Shown here: positions 6,908 through 14,447 of the stretch, piece after piece | How positions within the stretch are numbered: the first letter of the stretch is position 1 | How the letters are laid out: each line of letters begins with the position of its first letter | Assembly: GCA_900546005.1 (NCBI GenBank) | Contig: URBJ01000009.1 | Span: 1-42,302, forward strand | Source: an uncultured Alistipes sp. | Lineage (GTDB): Bacteria > Bacteroidota > Bacteroidia > Bacteroidales > Rikenellaceae | Length of the DNA stretch: 42,302 nucleotides | Reading direction: 5' to 3' | Notes under the pieces: model-generated | Database searches by the model: none | Told to the model about the DNA's origin: nothing | What the model saw: only the letters and a program-made list of their open reading frames with translations | Translations under genes and position numbers: made by a program

Positions 6908-8206
6908 ATGAGAATTGCCATTGCCGGAGCTACCGGATACATAGGGAGTCATCTTACTTCCTATTTCGAAACAAGAGGCCATCAGGTCGTTTCGTTGGGC
7001 CGAGAACTCTTTTCTGAAGAGGATCGGTCGGTCGAACTTCGAGACCTGCTGCAGAGGTGTCATGCGGTGATTAATTTGGCCGGAGCATCCATCGACAAAC
7101 GATGGACCGAAGCCTACAAGCAGGAGCTTATCGAGAGTCGGGTTCGGGTCACACGGATTTTGGTGGAGGCATTGAACGCTCTTGAAGTTCCTCCGGAACT
7201 CTTTATTTCTGCCTCCGCGGTCGGGTATTATGCGGCAGGGAAAGACAGCGATGAGGTGCATCCTCACAAAGGAGACGATTTTCTTGCACGTTTGTGCGAG
7301 GCGTGGGAAACTGAGGCCCGTCGGGTCTCCTCGAAGATTCGGTTAGTGGTGACGCGGTTCGGTGTGGTGTTGTCTAAAGATGGCGGAGCGCTCGGCCGCA
7401 TGATCCGCATGCAACGGAAGAATCGTTTGGGTGCAGCTGTCAGAGGGGCCGACCGCTCTATATCGTGGATCGCTTTGGTGGATTTGTGTCGTGCATTCGA
7501 GTGGATCATCGATCACAAGGAGTTGCAGGGCGTGGTGAATCTGACAACTCCCGAGACGGTGACACAAAGGCACTTGGCGCAAACGGTTAAAAGAGCCTGT
7601 GGAGGTTTTACGGTGACGGTTCCATCAGGCGCATTTCGGCTGTTGCTCGGAGAGCGTGCCGATGTGTTGCTGGCCGGGCAGCGGGTCTTTCCGCTTAAAC
7701 TGTTGGAGACCGGATTTATCTATCTGTATCCGACGGTTGAGAAGTTGTTGGGCGTAACGGATCACAGTACGGTTGCCGCGTTTGATCTGCGGCGGTACAT
7801 GGGACAGTGGTATGAAATCGCTCGGTACGACGTCCGTTTCGAGAAGGGCATGGGTCACGTCAAGACCCTCTACACGTTGTTGTCGAACGGAAGGATCCGG
7901 GTGGAAAATTCGGGATGGAGAACCGGTCGGCAAAAACGCATTGTGGGGCGGGGAAAATTGCCCAATCCGAAACGTCCGGGTGCTTTGAAGGTGGCCTTTT
8001 TCCTCTGGTTCTATGCCGATTACCTTGTGATGGAGCTCGATCGGGAGAACTATCGGTATGCCGTTGTGGGAAGCAGTTCGGATCGTTACCTGTGGATTTT
8101 GGGTCGGGACAGGAACATGTCGCCCGAAGTGCTCGAATTTCTGATCGACCGGCTGCATGTCCGAGGATACGATACCGACAAGTTGATCTTTACCGCACAA
8201 GAGTAG
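6908..8206 (+). CDS. Fusion of TIGR01777 epimerase (YfcH-like) and Blc-type lipocalin
   Basis: A 432-residue protein made of two normally separate proteins. Residues 1 to about 285 are an NAD(P)-binding extended SDR of the TIGR01777/YfcH/SDR39U1 type: the nucleotide motif AGATGYIGSHL is at 6-16, NLAGASIDKRW follows, and the DUF1731-like end PSGAFRLLLGERAD ... GQRVFPLKLLETGF is present. From about residue 290 a bacterial lipocalin begins with the GxW-type signature RRYMGQWYEIARYD (Y297, W301). It ends with the conserved lipocalin tail region YLWILGRDRNMS. There is no signal peptide or lipobox, so the lipocalin part stays cytoplasmic, unlike outer-membrane Blc lipoproteins. Function of YfcH-like epimerases is poorly known. 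The fusion suggests a hydrophobic ligand processed or carried together. The frame is continuous, with no frameshift. Confidence 0.88.
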   Translation: MRIAIAGATGYIGSHLTSYFETRGHQVVSLGRELFSEEDRSVELRDLLQRCHAVINLAGASIDKRWTEAYKQELIESRVRVTRILVEALNALEVPPELFISASAVGYYAAGKDSDEVHPHKGDDFLARLCEAWETEARRVSSKIRLVVTRFGVVLSKDGGALGRMIRMQRKNRLGAAVRGADRSISWIALVDLCRAFEWIIDHKELQGVVNLTTPETVTQRHLAQTVKRACGGFTVTVPSGAFRLLLGERADVLLAGQRVFPLKLLETGFIYLYPTVEKLLGVTDHSTVAAFDLRRYMGQWYEIARYDVRFEKGMGHVKTLYTLLSNGRIRVENSGWRTGRQKRIVGRGKLPNPKRPGALKVAFFLWFYADYLVMELDRENYRYAVVGSSSDRYLWILGRDRNMSPEVLEFLIDRLHVRGYDTDKLIFTAQE

Positions 8207-8262
8207 CCCCTTTCACCCCTTTAGGACCGGTGGTTTGGGGCCGATCGCCCGAAGGGGAAAGG
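8207..8262. terminator. Possible bidirectional terminator between convergent genes
   Basis: The left arm CCTTT-CA-CCCCTT can pair with AAGGGG-AAAGG at 8252-8262, giving 11 bp with a 2-nt bulge and a loop of about 30 nt. No clear T-run follows, so this is a weak call. It is the only structure in the 61-nt gap between two convergent genes. Confidence 0.3.
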
Positions 8263-8267
8263 CTTGA

Positions 8268-9164
8268 TTACTTGCGGTGATCTTTTGGAGTGGGGGCGTC
8301 CGGAGTGTTGTGCTCTCCGAAAGGCTCTTTTTCGGTCAGGGTGATACCCCGATCGTCCATTGTGATCTTGTGCTGCTTCATCAGATGCCCGGCACAACGC
8401 TTGAAACTCTTTTTGCTCATCTGGGTCAACTGCTGTATCTGTTCCGGCGTGCTGGAGTCGCATACCGGGAGTCGACCTCTGTGCGCATGCAGCAACTCTA
8501 TAAGACGATCGGCCATATGTTTGACTTCGTCGTACCCCTGTCGCTGGAGGCTGATATCGATCCGATGGTCTTCGGTAATGCGGACGACATACCCTTTCAA
8601 CCGGTCGCCGATTTGGACGGGCTGGAAGATCTGGTTGTGGTAGATCATGCCCCAGTGCCGGTTGTTGATCGTGACGCGGAATCCGATCGGGGTCTCGGCT
8701 ACAATCAGGATATCGACCTCCTCGCGGGGAGAAACGGTGATCTCCGTATTGTTGATAAAACTCTTCAAGTATGTCGTGGCAACGACCCGGCCCGATACCC
8801 GGTCTTCATAGACATATACCGGATACTTTTTACCGATCTCCAAACGATACATCTGGTTGCTGTTCGGGAGAAAAAGGTCTTTGGCTTTGAGACCCCAGTC
8901 GAGAAATGCACCGTGAATCGTTTTGTCCACCACCTGCAGGTAGGCGACTTCGCCGACGGTGGCCAACGGATGTTCGGTGGTGGCGACCAAGCGGTTCTCG
9001 GAGTCGTGGTAGACGAAAACCTCGATCGTGTCGCCGATCTTGTGTTGCAGCGAGGTGTATCGGTTGGGAAGAAGTACTTCGGCCCCCTCCTCGTCGGTGA
9101 GGTATAGCCCGTGTTCGGAGATGCGGTCGATCTTGAGCGTATGGTAATGTCCGGCTGTTAGCAT
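8268..9164 (-). CDS. cvfB: CvfB/YitL-family S1-like RNA-binding protein
   Basis: A 298-residue cytoplasmic protein. Its N-terminal part has consecutive S1-like OB folds: GEVAYLQVVDKTIHGAFLDWG and LEIGKKYPVYVYEDRVSGRVVATT are typical. A third S1-like segment includes IGDRLKGYVVRITEDHRIDISLQ. A C-terminal winged-helix segment (about 240-275) contains QMSKKSFKRCAGHLMKQHKI. This order matches CvfB proteins, which bind RNA and affect gene expression in Firmicutes. Its job in Bacteroidota is not known to me. A polar tail follows the winged helix. A near-consensus -7 box TACATTTA lies upstream on the minus strand. Confidence 0.85.
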   Translation of the reverse strand: MLTAGHYHTLKIDRISEHGLYLTDEEGAEVLLPNRYTSLQHKIGDTIEVFVYHDSENRLVATTEHPLATVGEVAYLQVVDKTIHGAFLDWGLKAKDLFLPNSNQMYRLEIGKKYPVYVYEDRVSGRVVATTYLKSFINNTEITVSPREEVDILIVAETPIGFRVTINNRHWGMIYHNQIFQPVQIGDRLKGYVVRITEDHRIDISLQRQGYDEVKHMADRLIELLHAHRGRLPVCDSSTPEQIQQLTQMSKKSFKRCAGHLMKQHKITMDDRGITLTEKEPFGEHNTPDAPTPKDHRK

Positions 9165-9283
9165 GGTGTGTGAATTTTCGGTAAATGTACGTCAAATTTC
9201 CGAATATACGCTCCGTTGGGTTCCGATTTGCCCCGTGCCGGCCGAAACGAACCTCCGCATAAAATATATGTGGGGAATTTTAC

Positions 9284-9291
9284 TATCTTTG
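9284..9291 (+). promoter_or_regulatory. -7 box of the mltD-uvrA unit
   Basis: TATCTTTG fits TAnnTTTG and lies 21 nt before the ATG at 9313. No TTTG is found at the right -33 distance. Confidence 0.6.
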
Positions 9292-9312
9292 CGTGTTTGA
9301 TATTTTAGAACG

Positions 9313-10230
9313 ATGAAGTATTGCATCTCTTTTCTGTTTTTGATCTTAACCGTAACGGGGTGTGCGCAGACGCCCTCATGGGCCGGGACATTCCTGACGC
9401 CGGATACGGTGCGGATCGCTCCGGTCGTGGTGCCCGAATTGCCTGATAAATTGGATTTTGCGGGAGAAGCGGTGCCGTTGGAAAACTTCGATACGCGCGA
9501 AAGTCTGTTGCGCGAAGTGATGTCCAACATGTATCTCCATTCGCGGACAACGTTGACCCTGCTTGCGACGACACGCTATTTCCCGATCATCGAACCGATC
9601 CTGAAGAAATACGGTATCCCCGAGGATTTTAAATATCTGTGCATGGCCGAGAGCGGATTGGATCCGAACGTGCGTTCATCGGCCGGTGCAGCTGGACTGT
9701 GGCAGCTTATGCCGCCGTTTGCCAAATCGGTAGGCCTGTTTATCGGGACAGGTGTCGACGAGCGGTATCACATCGAAAAGGCGACCGAAGCGGCCTGTAA
9801 GTATCTGCTCGATGCCAAAGAGCGTCTGGGCAGTTGGACTCTTGCAGCTGCATCGTACAATGTCGGAGTGGCGGGGGTATCGCGGCGTCTCAAGAAGCAG
9901 GGCGTGAGCTCCTACTACGATCTCTATTTGCCGGAGGAGACGATGCGGTATGTGTTCCGGGTACTGGCGTTTAAACTGATCACACCCGATCCGTCGCAGT
10001 ATGGCTTTCGCCTCGCTGCGGAGGATTATTACGCTCCGTTGACCGATTACCGTGAGATAACGGTGGACGATGCCGAGATCGACTGGTCGGCTGTGGCCCG
10101 CGAAAACGGTACGACCTATAAAATGCTCCGGCAGTTGAACCATTGGATTCGCGATTACGATTACAGCAATAAGACCCACCGTAGCTTCGTTCTTCGGATA
10201 CCAAACGCAGATTTCCGTACCGGAAAATAG
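9313..10230 (+). CDS. MltD-like lytic murein transglycosylase lipoprotein
   Basis: A 305-residue lipoprotein with signal peptide and lipobox VTGC (Cys17). The SLT domain spans about residues 85-230. The catalytic Glu is E113 in MAESGLDP, followed by SSAGAAGLWQLMP and the AAASYNVGVAGVSRR motif of family 1 transglycosylases. It should cleave peptidoglycan with formation of 1,6-anhydromuramic acid, at the inner face of the outer membrane. The C-terminal ~70 residues (DWSAVARENGTTYKMLRQLN) look like a degenerate LysM-type or MltD tail with no clear full LysM repeat. uvrA begins 29 nt downstream and is probably cotranscribed, an unusual functional pairing. Confidence 0.88.
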   Translation: MKYCISFLFLILTVTGCAQTPSWAGTFLTPDTVRIAPVVVPELPDKLDFAGEAVPLENFDTRESLLREVMSNMYLHSRTTLTLLATTRYFPIIEPILKKYGIPEDFKYLCMAESGLDPNVRSSAGAAGLWQLMPPFAKSVGLFIGTGVDERYHIEKATEAACKYLLDAKERLGSWTLAAASYNVGVAGVSRRLKKQGVSSYYDLYLPEETMRYVFRVLAFKLITPDPSQYGFRLAAEDYYAPLTDYREITVDDAEIDWSAVARENGTTYKMLRQLNHWIRDYDYSNKTHRSFVLRIPNADFRTGK

Positions 10231-10259
10231 AGAGAGATCTAAAACATGAGCGTAAAGAT

Positions 10260-13109
10260 ATGGCCGAGGATCGCAGCATAAAAGTTTACGGAGCCCGGGA
10301 GCATAACCTCAAGAATGTCGATGTGGAGATCCCCCGGAATGCCCTGACCGTGATAACCGGACTCTCCGGGTCGGGCAAGTCGTCGTTGGCGTTCGATACG
10401 ATCTATGCCGAAGGACAGCGCCGGTATATGGAGACCCTGTCGACCTATGCCCGTCAGTTTGTCGGTTCGATGGAGCGTCCCGATGTGGATAAAATTACGG
10501 GGTTGAGTCCGGTGATTTCGATCGAACAGAAAACGACCAACAAGAATCCCCGTTCGACCGTTGGAACGGTTACCGAGATCAACGACTTTTTGCGGTTGTT
10601 GTTTGCCCGTGCTTCGGAGGCGTTTTCGCCCGTAACCGGCGAAAAGATGGTCCACTACACCGACGATCGGATTGCCGATCTGATTCTGAGCGAAATGGAC
10701 GGGAAAAAGATAGCGCTGCTCGCTCCGTTGGTCAAGGGACGTAAGGGGCATTACCGCGACCTGTTCGAAAACTGGGCGAAAAAGGGCTACCTCTATGCAC
10801 GGATCGATGGTCAGATTCAAGAGATTTATGCGGGATTGAAGCTCGACCGATACAAAATTCACTATGTCGAGTTGGTGATCGATCGTTTGAGCATCCGCCC
10901 GGATGTGCGGGGACGGTTGCTGCAAAGCCTGAAAGAGACGATGCAACGGGGTAAGGGAACCATGATGGTCTATGATTACGAGACCGAAATGGTCCGCTAT
11001 TACAGCCGTCACCTGATGTGCCCGACCAGCGGAATCGCCTTTAATGAGCCGGCTCCCTACACCTTCTCGTTCAACTCACCGCAGGGGGCTTGTCCACACT
11101 GCAACGGATTGGGTGAAGAGGCTGTTTTCGATATGAAACGGATCATCCCCGACGAGAGCAAGTCGATCCGCGAAGGTGGAATCGAACCGTTGGGTAAGTT
11201 TAAGAACAATCTGCTCTTTGCAGAGATCGATGCACTTGGTAAACGGTATGGGTTTACGCTCGATGATCCGATCGGATCGTTCGATGAGTCGGCTCTGAAT
11301 GCCGTACTTTATGGTGAAAGCGAACCGTTGCATGTCGATGTCCGCGAACTGGGCGGAACGGGAAACTACATGGTCTCGTGGGACGGAGTAGCCGATTATA
11401 TCGAAAAGCAGCGAGAGGACGCAACGTCGAGTCGCGGTGACAAGTGGAAAGAGCAGTTTGTCGTGCGTCGGACATGTAGCGTGTGTGGCGGAAGCCGATT
11501 GAAGGAGGAGGCGCTTTGCTTTAAAATAGACGGTAAAAACATAGCTGAGCTCTCGGCGATGAGCATCGAAGAGTTCGCACGATGGATGGAGGGGTTGGAG
11601 TCGCGGCTGTCGTCGCGTCAGTTGCAGATCGGCCGTGAGATCATCAAAGAGATTCGTGAAAGGCAGCGTTTCCTGCTCGATGTCGGGCTGGGGTATCTTT
11701 CGTTGAGCCGAAACTCCAGCTCACTGTCTGGCGGTGAGAGTCAACGGATCCGGCTGGCTACGCAGATCGGTTCGAAATTGGTCAACGTACTCTATATTTT
11801 GGATGAGCCCAGCATCGGGTTGCATCAGCGCGACAACGTAAAGCTGATCGGCAGTCTGAAGGCCTTGCGCGATGCGGGTAATTCGGTGATTGTCGTCGAA
11901 CACGACGAGGATATGATCCGGAATGCCGACTGGATCGTCGATGTAGGGCCGTTGGCTGGAGTCCGTGGCGGTCAGATCGTAGCTTGTGGGGTTCTGGAGG
12001 ATGTCATGCGGTCGAACAGTATTACGGCCGATTATCTCACCGGGCGTCGGCGGATCGAACTTCCCGAACACCGCCGTAAGGGGAATGGCTCGTTTTTAAC
12101 GGTCCGGGGAGCTAAAGGAAATAACCTGAAGAATATAACGGTCGATTTTCCGTTAGGAACTCTGATCTGTGTGACGGGGGTGAGCGGTAGCGGTAAGTCT
12201 ACTTTGGTCGATGCTACGCTGCGGCGGGCGCTGAGCCGTCGTTTTTACAATTCGTACGAACAGCCGTTGCCCTACGAGGAGATTGTCGGAATCGAAAATA
12301 TCGATAAGTTGATTGTGGTGGATCAGTCGCCCATCGGCAAGACCCCGCGTAGCAATCCGGCGACCTATTCCAACGTGTTTGCCGATATTCGCAAACTGTT
12401 CGAGGCGACACCGGATGCTCAGATTCGGGGATTCAAGGCGGGCCGTTTTTCGTTCAATGTCAAGGGCGGACGGTGTGAGGCATGTCGGGGAGCCGGTGTT
12501 CAGACGATCGAAATGAATTTCTTGCCGGATGTCTACGTGCGTTGCAATGTCTGCGGCGGACATCGTTACAACCGGGAGACCCTCGAAGTGAAATACAAGG
12601 GAAAAAACATCGATGAGGTGTTGAACATGACGGTCAATCAGGCTGTTGAGTTTTTCAGTGCAATTCCATCGATCCACATGAAGCTGAAGGCGATTCAAGA
12701 CGTTGGCTTGGGCTATTTGCAGTTGGGCCAGCCCTGTACGACGCTCTCCGGTGGAGAGAGCCAGCGGATCAAACTCTCGACGGAGTTGGCCAAACGTGAT
12801 ACGGGCCGGACGCTCTACATCTTGGACGAGCCTACCACGGGGCTGCATTTCGAGGATGTACGGGTGCTGCTCGACGTGTTGAACAAGTTGGTGGATAAGG
12901 GTAATACGGTAGTTGTGATCGAACACAACCTTGATGTGATCAAGGTGGCAGATTATCTGATCGATATTGGTCCAGAAGGTGGAGCAGCCGGGGGGCGTGT
13001 GATTGCGACCGGAACGCCGGAAGAGGTTGCCGGAGTGGCTGAAAGCTACACGGGACAGTTTTTGAAGGATATTTTGCAGCGGCAAAACAACGAGAAGTCT
13101 CATCAGTAG
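10260..13109 (+). CDS. uvrA: UvrABC excinuclease subunit A
   Basis: A 949-residue ABC-type ATPase of nucleotide excision repair that scans DNA for damage together with UvrB. The first Walker A is GLSGSGKSS (34-42) and the second is GVSGSGKST near residue 640. Two ABC signatures LSGGESQRI are present, each followed by a Walker B-type ILDEP. Zinc-finger cysteine pairs appear as CPHC/CSVC in the first half and CEAC/CNVC in the second. The length is normal for UvrA. The ATG at 10260 is the normal N-terminus. An out-of-frame ATG at 10246 opens an 11-codon frame that overlaps it and closes at 10281. Confidence 0.98.
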   Translation: MAEDRSIKVYGAREHNLKNVDVEIPRNALTVITGLSGSGKSSLAFDTIYAEGQRRYMETLSTYARQFVGSMERPDVDKITGLSPVISIEQKTTNKNPRSTVGTVTEINDFLRLLFARASEAFSPVTGEKMVHYTDDRIADLILSEMDGKKIALLAPLVKGRKGHYRDLFENWAKKGYLYARIDGQIQEIYAGLKLDRYKIHYVELVIDRLSIRPDVRGRLLQSLKETMQRGKGTMMVYDYETEMVRYYSRHLMCPTSGIAFNEPAPYTFSFNSPQGACPHCNGLGEEAVFDMKRIIPDESKSIREGGIEPLGKFKNNLLFAEIDALGKRYGFTLDDPIGSFDESALNAVLYGESEPLHVDVRELGGTGNYMVSWDGVADYIEKQREDATSSRGDKWKEQFVVRRTCSVCGGSRLKEEALCFKIDGKNIAELSAMSIEEFARWMEGLESRLSSRQLQIGREIIKEIRERQRFLLDVGLGYLSLSRNSSSLSGGESQRIRLATQIGSKLVNVLYILDEPSIGLHQRDNVKLIGSLKALRDAGNSVIVVEHDEDMIRNADWIVDVGPLAGVRGGQIVACGVLEDVMRSNSITADYLTGRRRIELPEHRRKGNGSFLTVRGAKGNNLKNITVDFPLGTLICVTGVSGSGKSTLVDATLRRALSRRFYNSYEQPLPYEEIVGIENIDKLIVVDQSPIGKTPRSNPATYSNVFADIRKLFEATPDAQIRGFKAGRFSFNVKGGRCEACRGAGVQTIEMNFLPDVYVRCNVCGGHRYNRETLEVKYKGKNIDEVLNMTVNQAVEFFSAIPSIHMKLKAIQDVGLGYLQLGQPCTTLSGGESQRIKLSTELAKRDTGRTLYILDEPTTGLHFEDVRVLLDVLNKLVDKGNTVVVIEHNLDVIKVADYLIDIGPEGGAAGGRVIATGTPEEVAGVAESYTGQFLKDILQRQNNEKSHQ

Positions 13110-13509
13110 TAGGCGGCTTTCGTGTAATAGAATCAAAGTTTGCAGCAGCGGGAATAGGAGGAGCTTTGGCATGTTTGTCATTATGCGACGGACGTACTTC
13201 AGTCCGTTCGGCGTCTCATGATTGTTGTGATGCGCAGTCTTTTGTTGATAACTTTGTTTATATTATGTAAATGGGAGGCATCTTCTTGATTAAATGTCTC
13301 CCATTTGTTAATAAGGTTAACTAAAAAGCCTGAACACTGTTTATAACCTTTTCGTTATTTGTTTACGACCTCAAATATTTCCTCCAAAGACCTCCCAGAA
13401 GTATCCCCTCGCAAGTAGCAGCCTTGGACCCTGTGCAGAAATCATTCAGCACCTCTATCTGAGATGATGCCTGTCGTGGCTATTTGTACGGTTACTCTTT
13501 GTCGTAAAA
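13110..13509. other. 400-nt convergent intergenic region, possible structured RNA
   Basis: I see no coding frame here. Three inverted repeats stand out. ACGGAC/GTCCGT lies at 13188-13193 and 13202-13207. A long stem pairs 13269-13281 with 13294-13306 (13 positions, one G-U, 12-nt loop). An outer pairing TTTACGAC/GTCGTAAA (13362-13369 with 13501-13508) encloses about 130 nt with further internal stems, including CAAATA/TATTTG (13372-13377 with 13481-13486). No T-run follows the hairpins, so they are not ordinary terminators. Two inner stems would keep G-U pairs only if the minus strand is the RNA, placing it just after the SDR gene's stop codon. I cannot match it to a known RNA family. Confidence 0.4.
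13269..13306. repeat. Strong inverted repeat after uvrA
   Basis: AAATGGGAGGCAT pairs with ATGTCTCCCATTT, leaving a 12-nt loop; only one position is a G-T wobble. It lies 160 nt beyond the uvrA stop. It may define the uvrA mRNA 3' end after processing, or be part of a small RNA. Confidence 0.55.
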
Positions 13510-14322
13510 CTATTTGAACGGAGAGTCCGGCTCTTTGGCCATGTGGTTGTAGTAGAGACGATCCAACAATCCCGGAGCAAACTTCTTGATCCACACCGAC
13601 GCTCGCCCGTCAAACTCCATCAGCAGCAATCTCTTGCGCCGGTAAATTCCTCGGGCAATGCGGTGGGCTACCTCCTCGGCACTCATCATCTTCTCCTCCT
13701 TCCTCGGAGATGCCCCCTGTTGCGAACCATCGGCCGTCAAAGCCGAGAACCGAACATTCGAGGCCGTGAAGCCCGGACAGGCGATCATCACGTGTACACC
13801 CTTTTTGAGGTTCTCGATCCGGACGGTCTCCAGAAATCCGGTCATCGCGAATTTCGAGGCCGAGTATCCCGTACGTCCGGGCAGTCCGTGTATGCCAGCT
13901 ACCGATGAAACGCCGACGATCGACCCCCGGCTCTGCTGGATGTAGGGTAGGGCATATTTTGTGCAGTAGACAGTTCCCCAGAAGTTGACATCCATCAGTC
14001 GTCGGAGCACATTCAGGTCGACCTCGTCGAACAGGGCACGCATCGAGATACCGGCATTGCAGATCAATATGTCGACTCCGCCGAAACGCGTCACCGCCGT
14101 TTCAATCAGCCTCCGGCAATCCGCTTCTTGGGTGACGTCGGTCGGTGCGTAGGCAACCTCCGTATTGCGGGATCTCAAATCAGCAGCGATCTGCTGCAGT
14201 TTCTCTTCCGAGCGGGCTCCCATCACGATTCGTGCGCCGTGTGACGCGAATTCGTAGGCCAATGCACGTCCGATTCCGGATGAGGCTCCGGTTATGACGA
14301 CTACTTTGTTTTTGAATTGCAT
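13510..14322 (-). CDS. Classical short-chain dehydrogenase/reductase
   Basis: A 270-residue classical SDR. The cofactor motif TGASSGIG is at residues 11-18, NAG at 89-91, the catalytic Ser at 139/140 in GVSSVAG, and YSASK with Y153 and K157. It therefore has the full catalytic set for NAD(P)-dependent alcohol/ketone chemistry. A basic, aromatic C-terminus (RRKRLLLMEFDGRASVWIKKFAPGLL) resembles the DHRS7/lipid-linked SDRs that sit near membranes. The substrate is unknown. It starts about 75 nt after the terminator of the upstream beta-helix gene, so it is probably transcribed alone. The only candidate -7 box (TATTTTG on the minus strand) is one base short of consensus. Confidence 0.87.
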   Translation of the reverse strand: MQFKNKVVVITGASSGIGRALAYEFASHGARIVMGARSEEKLQQIAADLRSRNTEVAYAPTDVTQEADCRRLIETAVTRFGGVDILICNAGISMRALFDEVDLNVLRRLMDVNFWGTVYCTKYALPYIQQSRGSIVGVSSVAGIHGLPGRTGYSASKFAMTGFLETVRIENLKKGVHVMIACPGFTASNVRFSALTADGSQQGASPRKEEKMMSAEEVAHRIARGIYRRKRLLLMEFDGRASVWIKKFAPGLLDRLYYNHMAKEPDSPFK

Positions 14323-14394
14323 CGTTTCGTTTTTTTTGCAGGTTTCGTCGAGGACGAATCCATATTTTTTGATTCAAAATAATTCCACTTCAGT

Positions 14395-14433
14395 CGAAAT
14401 AAAACTCGGTCGAGGCTTTTTTTGCCCCGACCG
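14395..14433 (-). terminator. Rho-independent terminator of the beta-helix gene
   Basis: On the minus strand CGGTCGGGGC pairs with GCCTCGACCG over 10 positions (one G-U) with a seven-A loop, followed by a T-rich tract. In plus coordinates the arms are 14407-14416 and 14424-14433. Confidence 0.85.
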
Positions 14434-14447
14434 ATATGGATCTCTCT

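Noticed and set aside
13361..13509. Signal recognition particle RNA after uvrA
   Set aside because: GTAGCAGCC resembles the SRP apical motif, but the matching 5' strand and GGAA-type tetraloop with its short stem are missing, so I cannot support the call.
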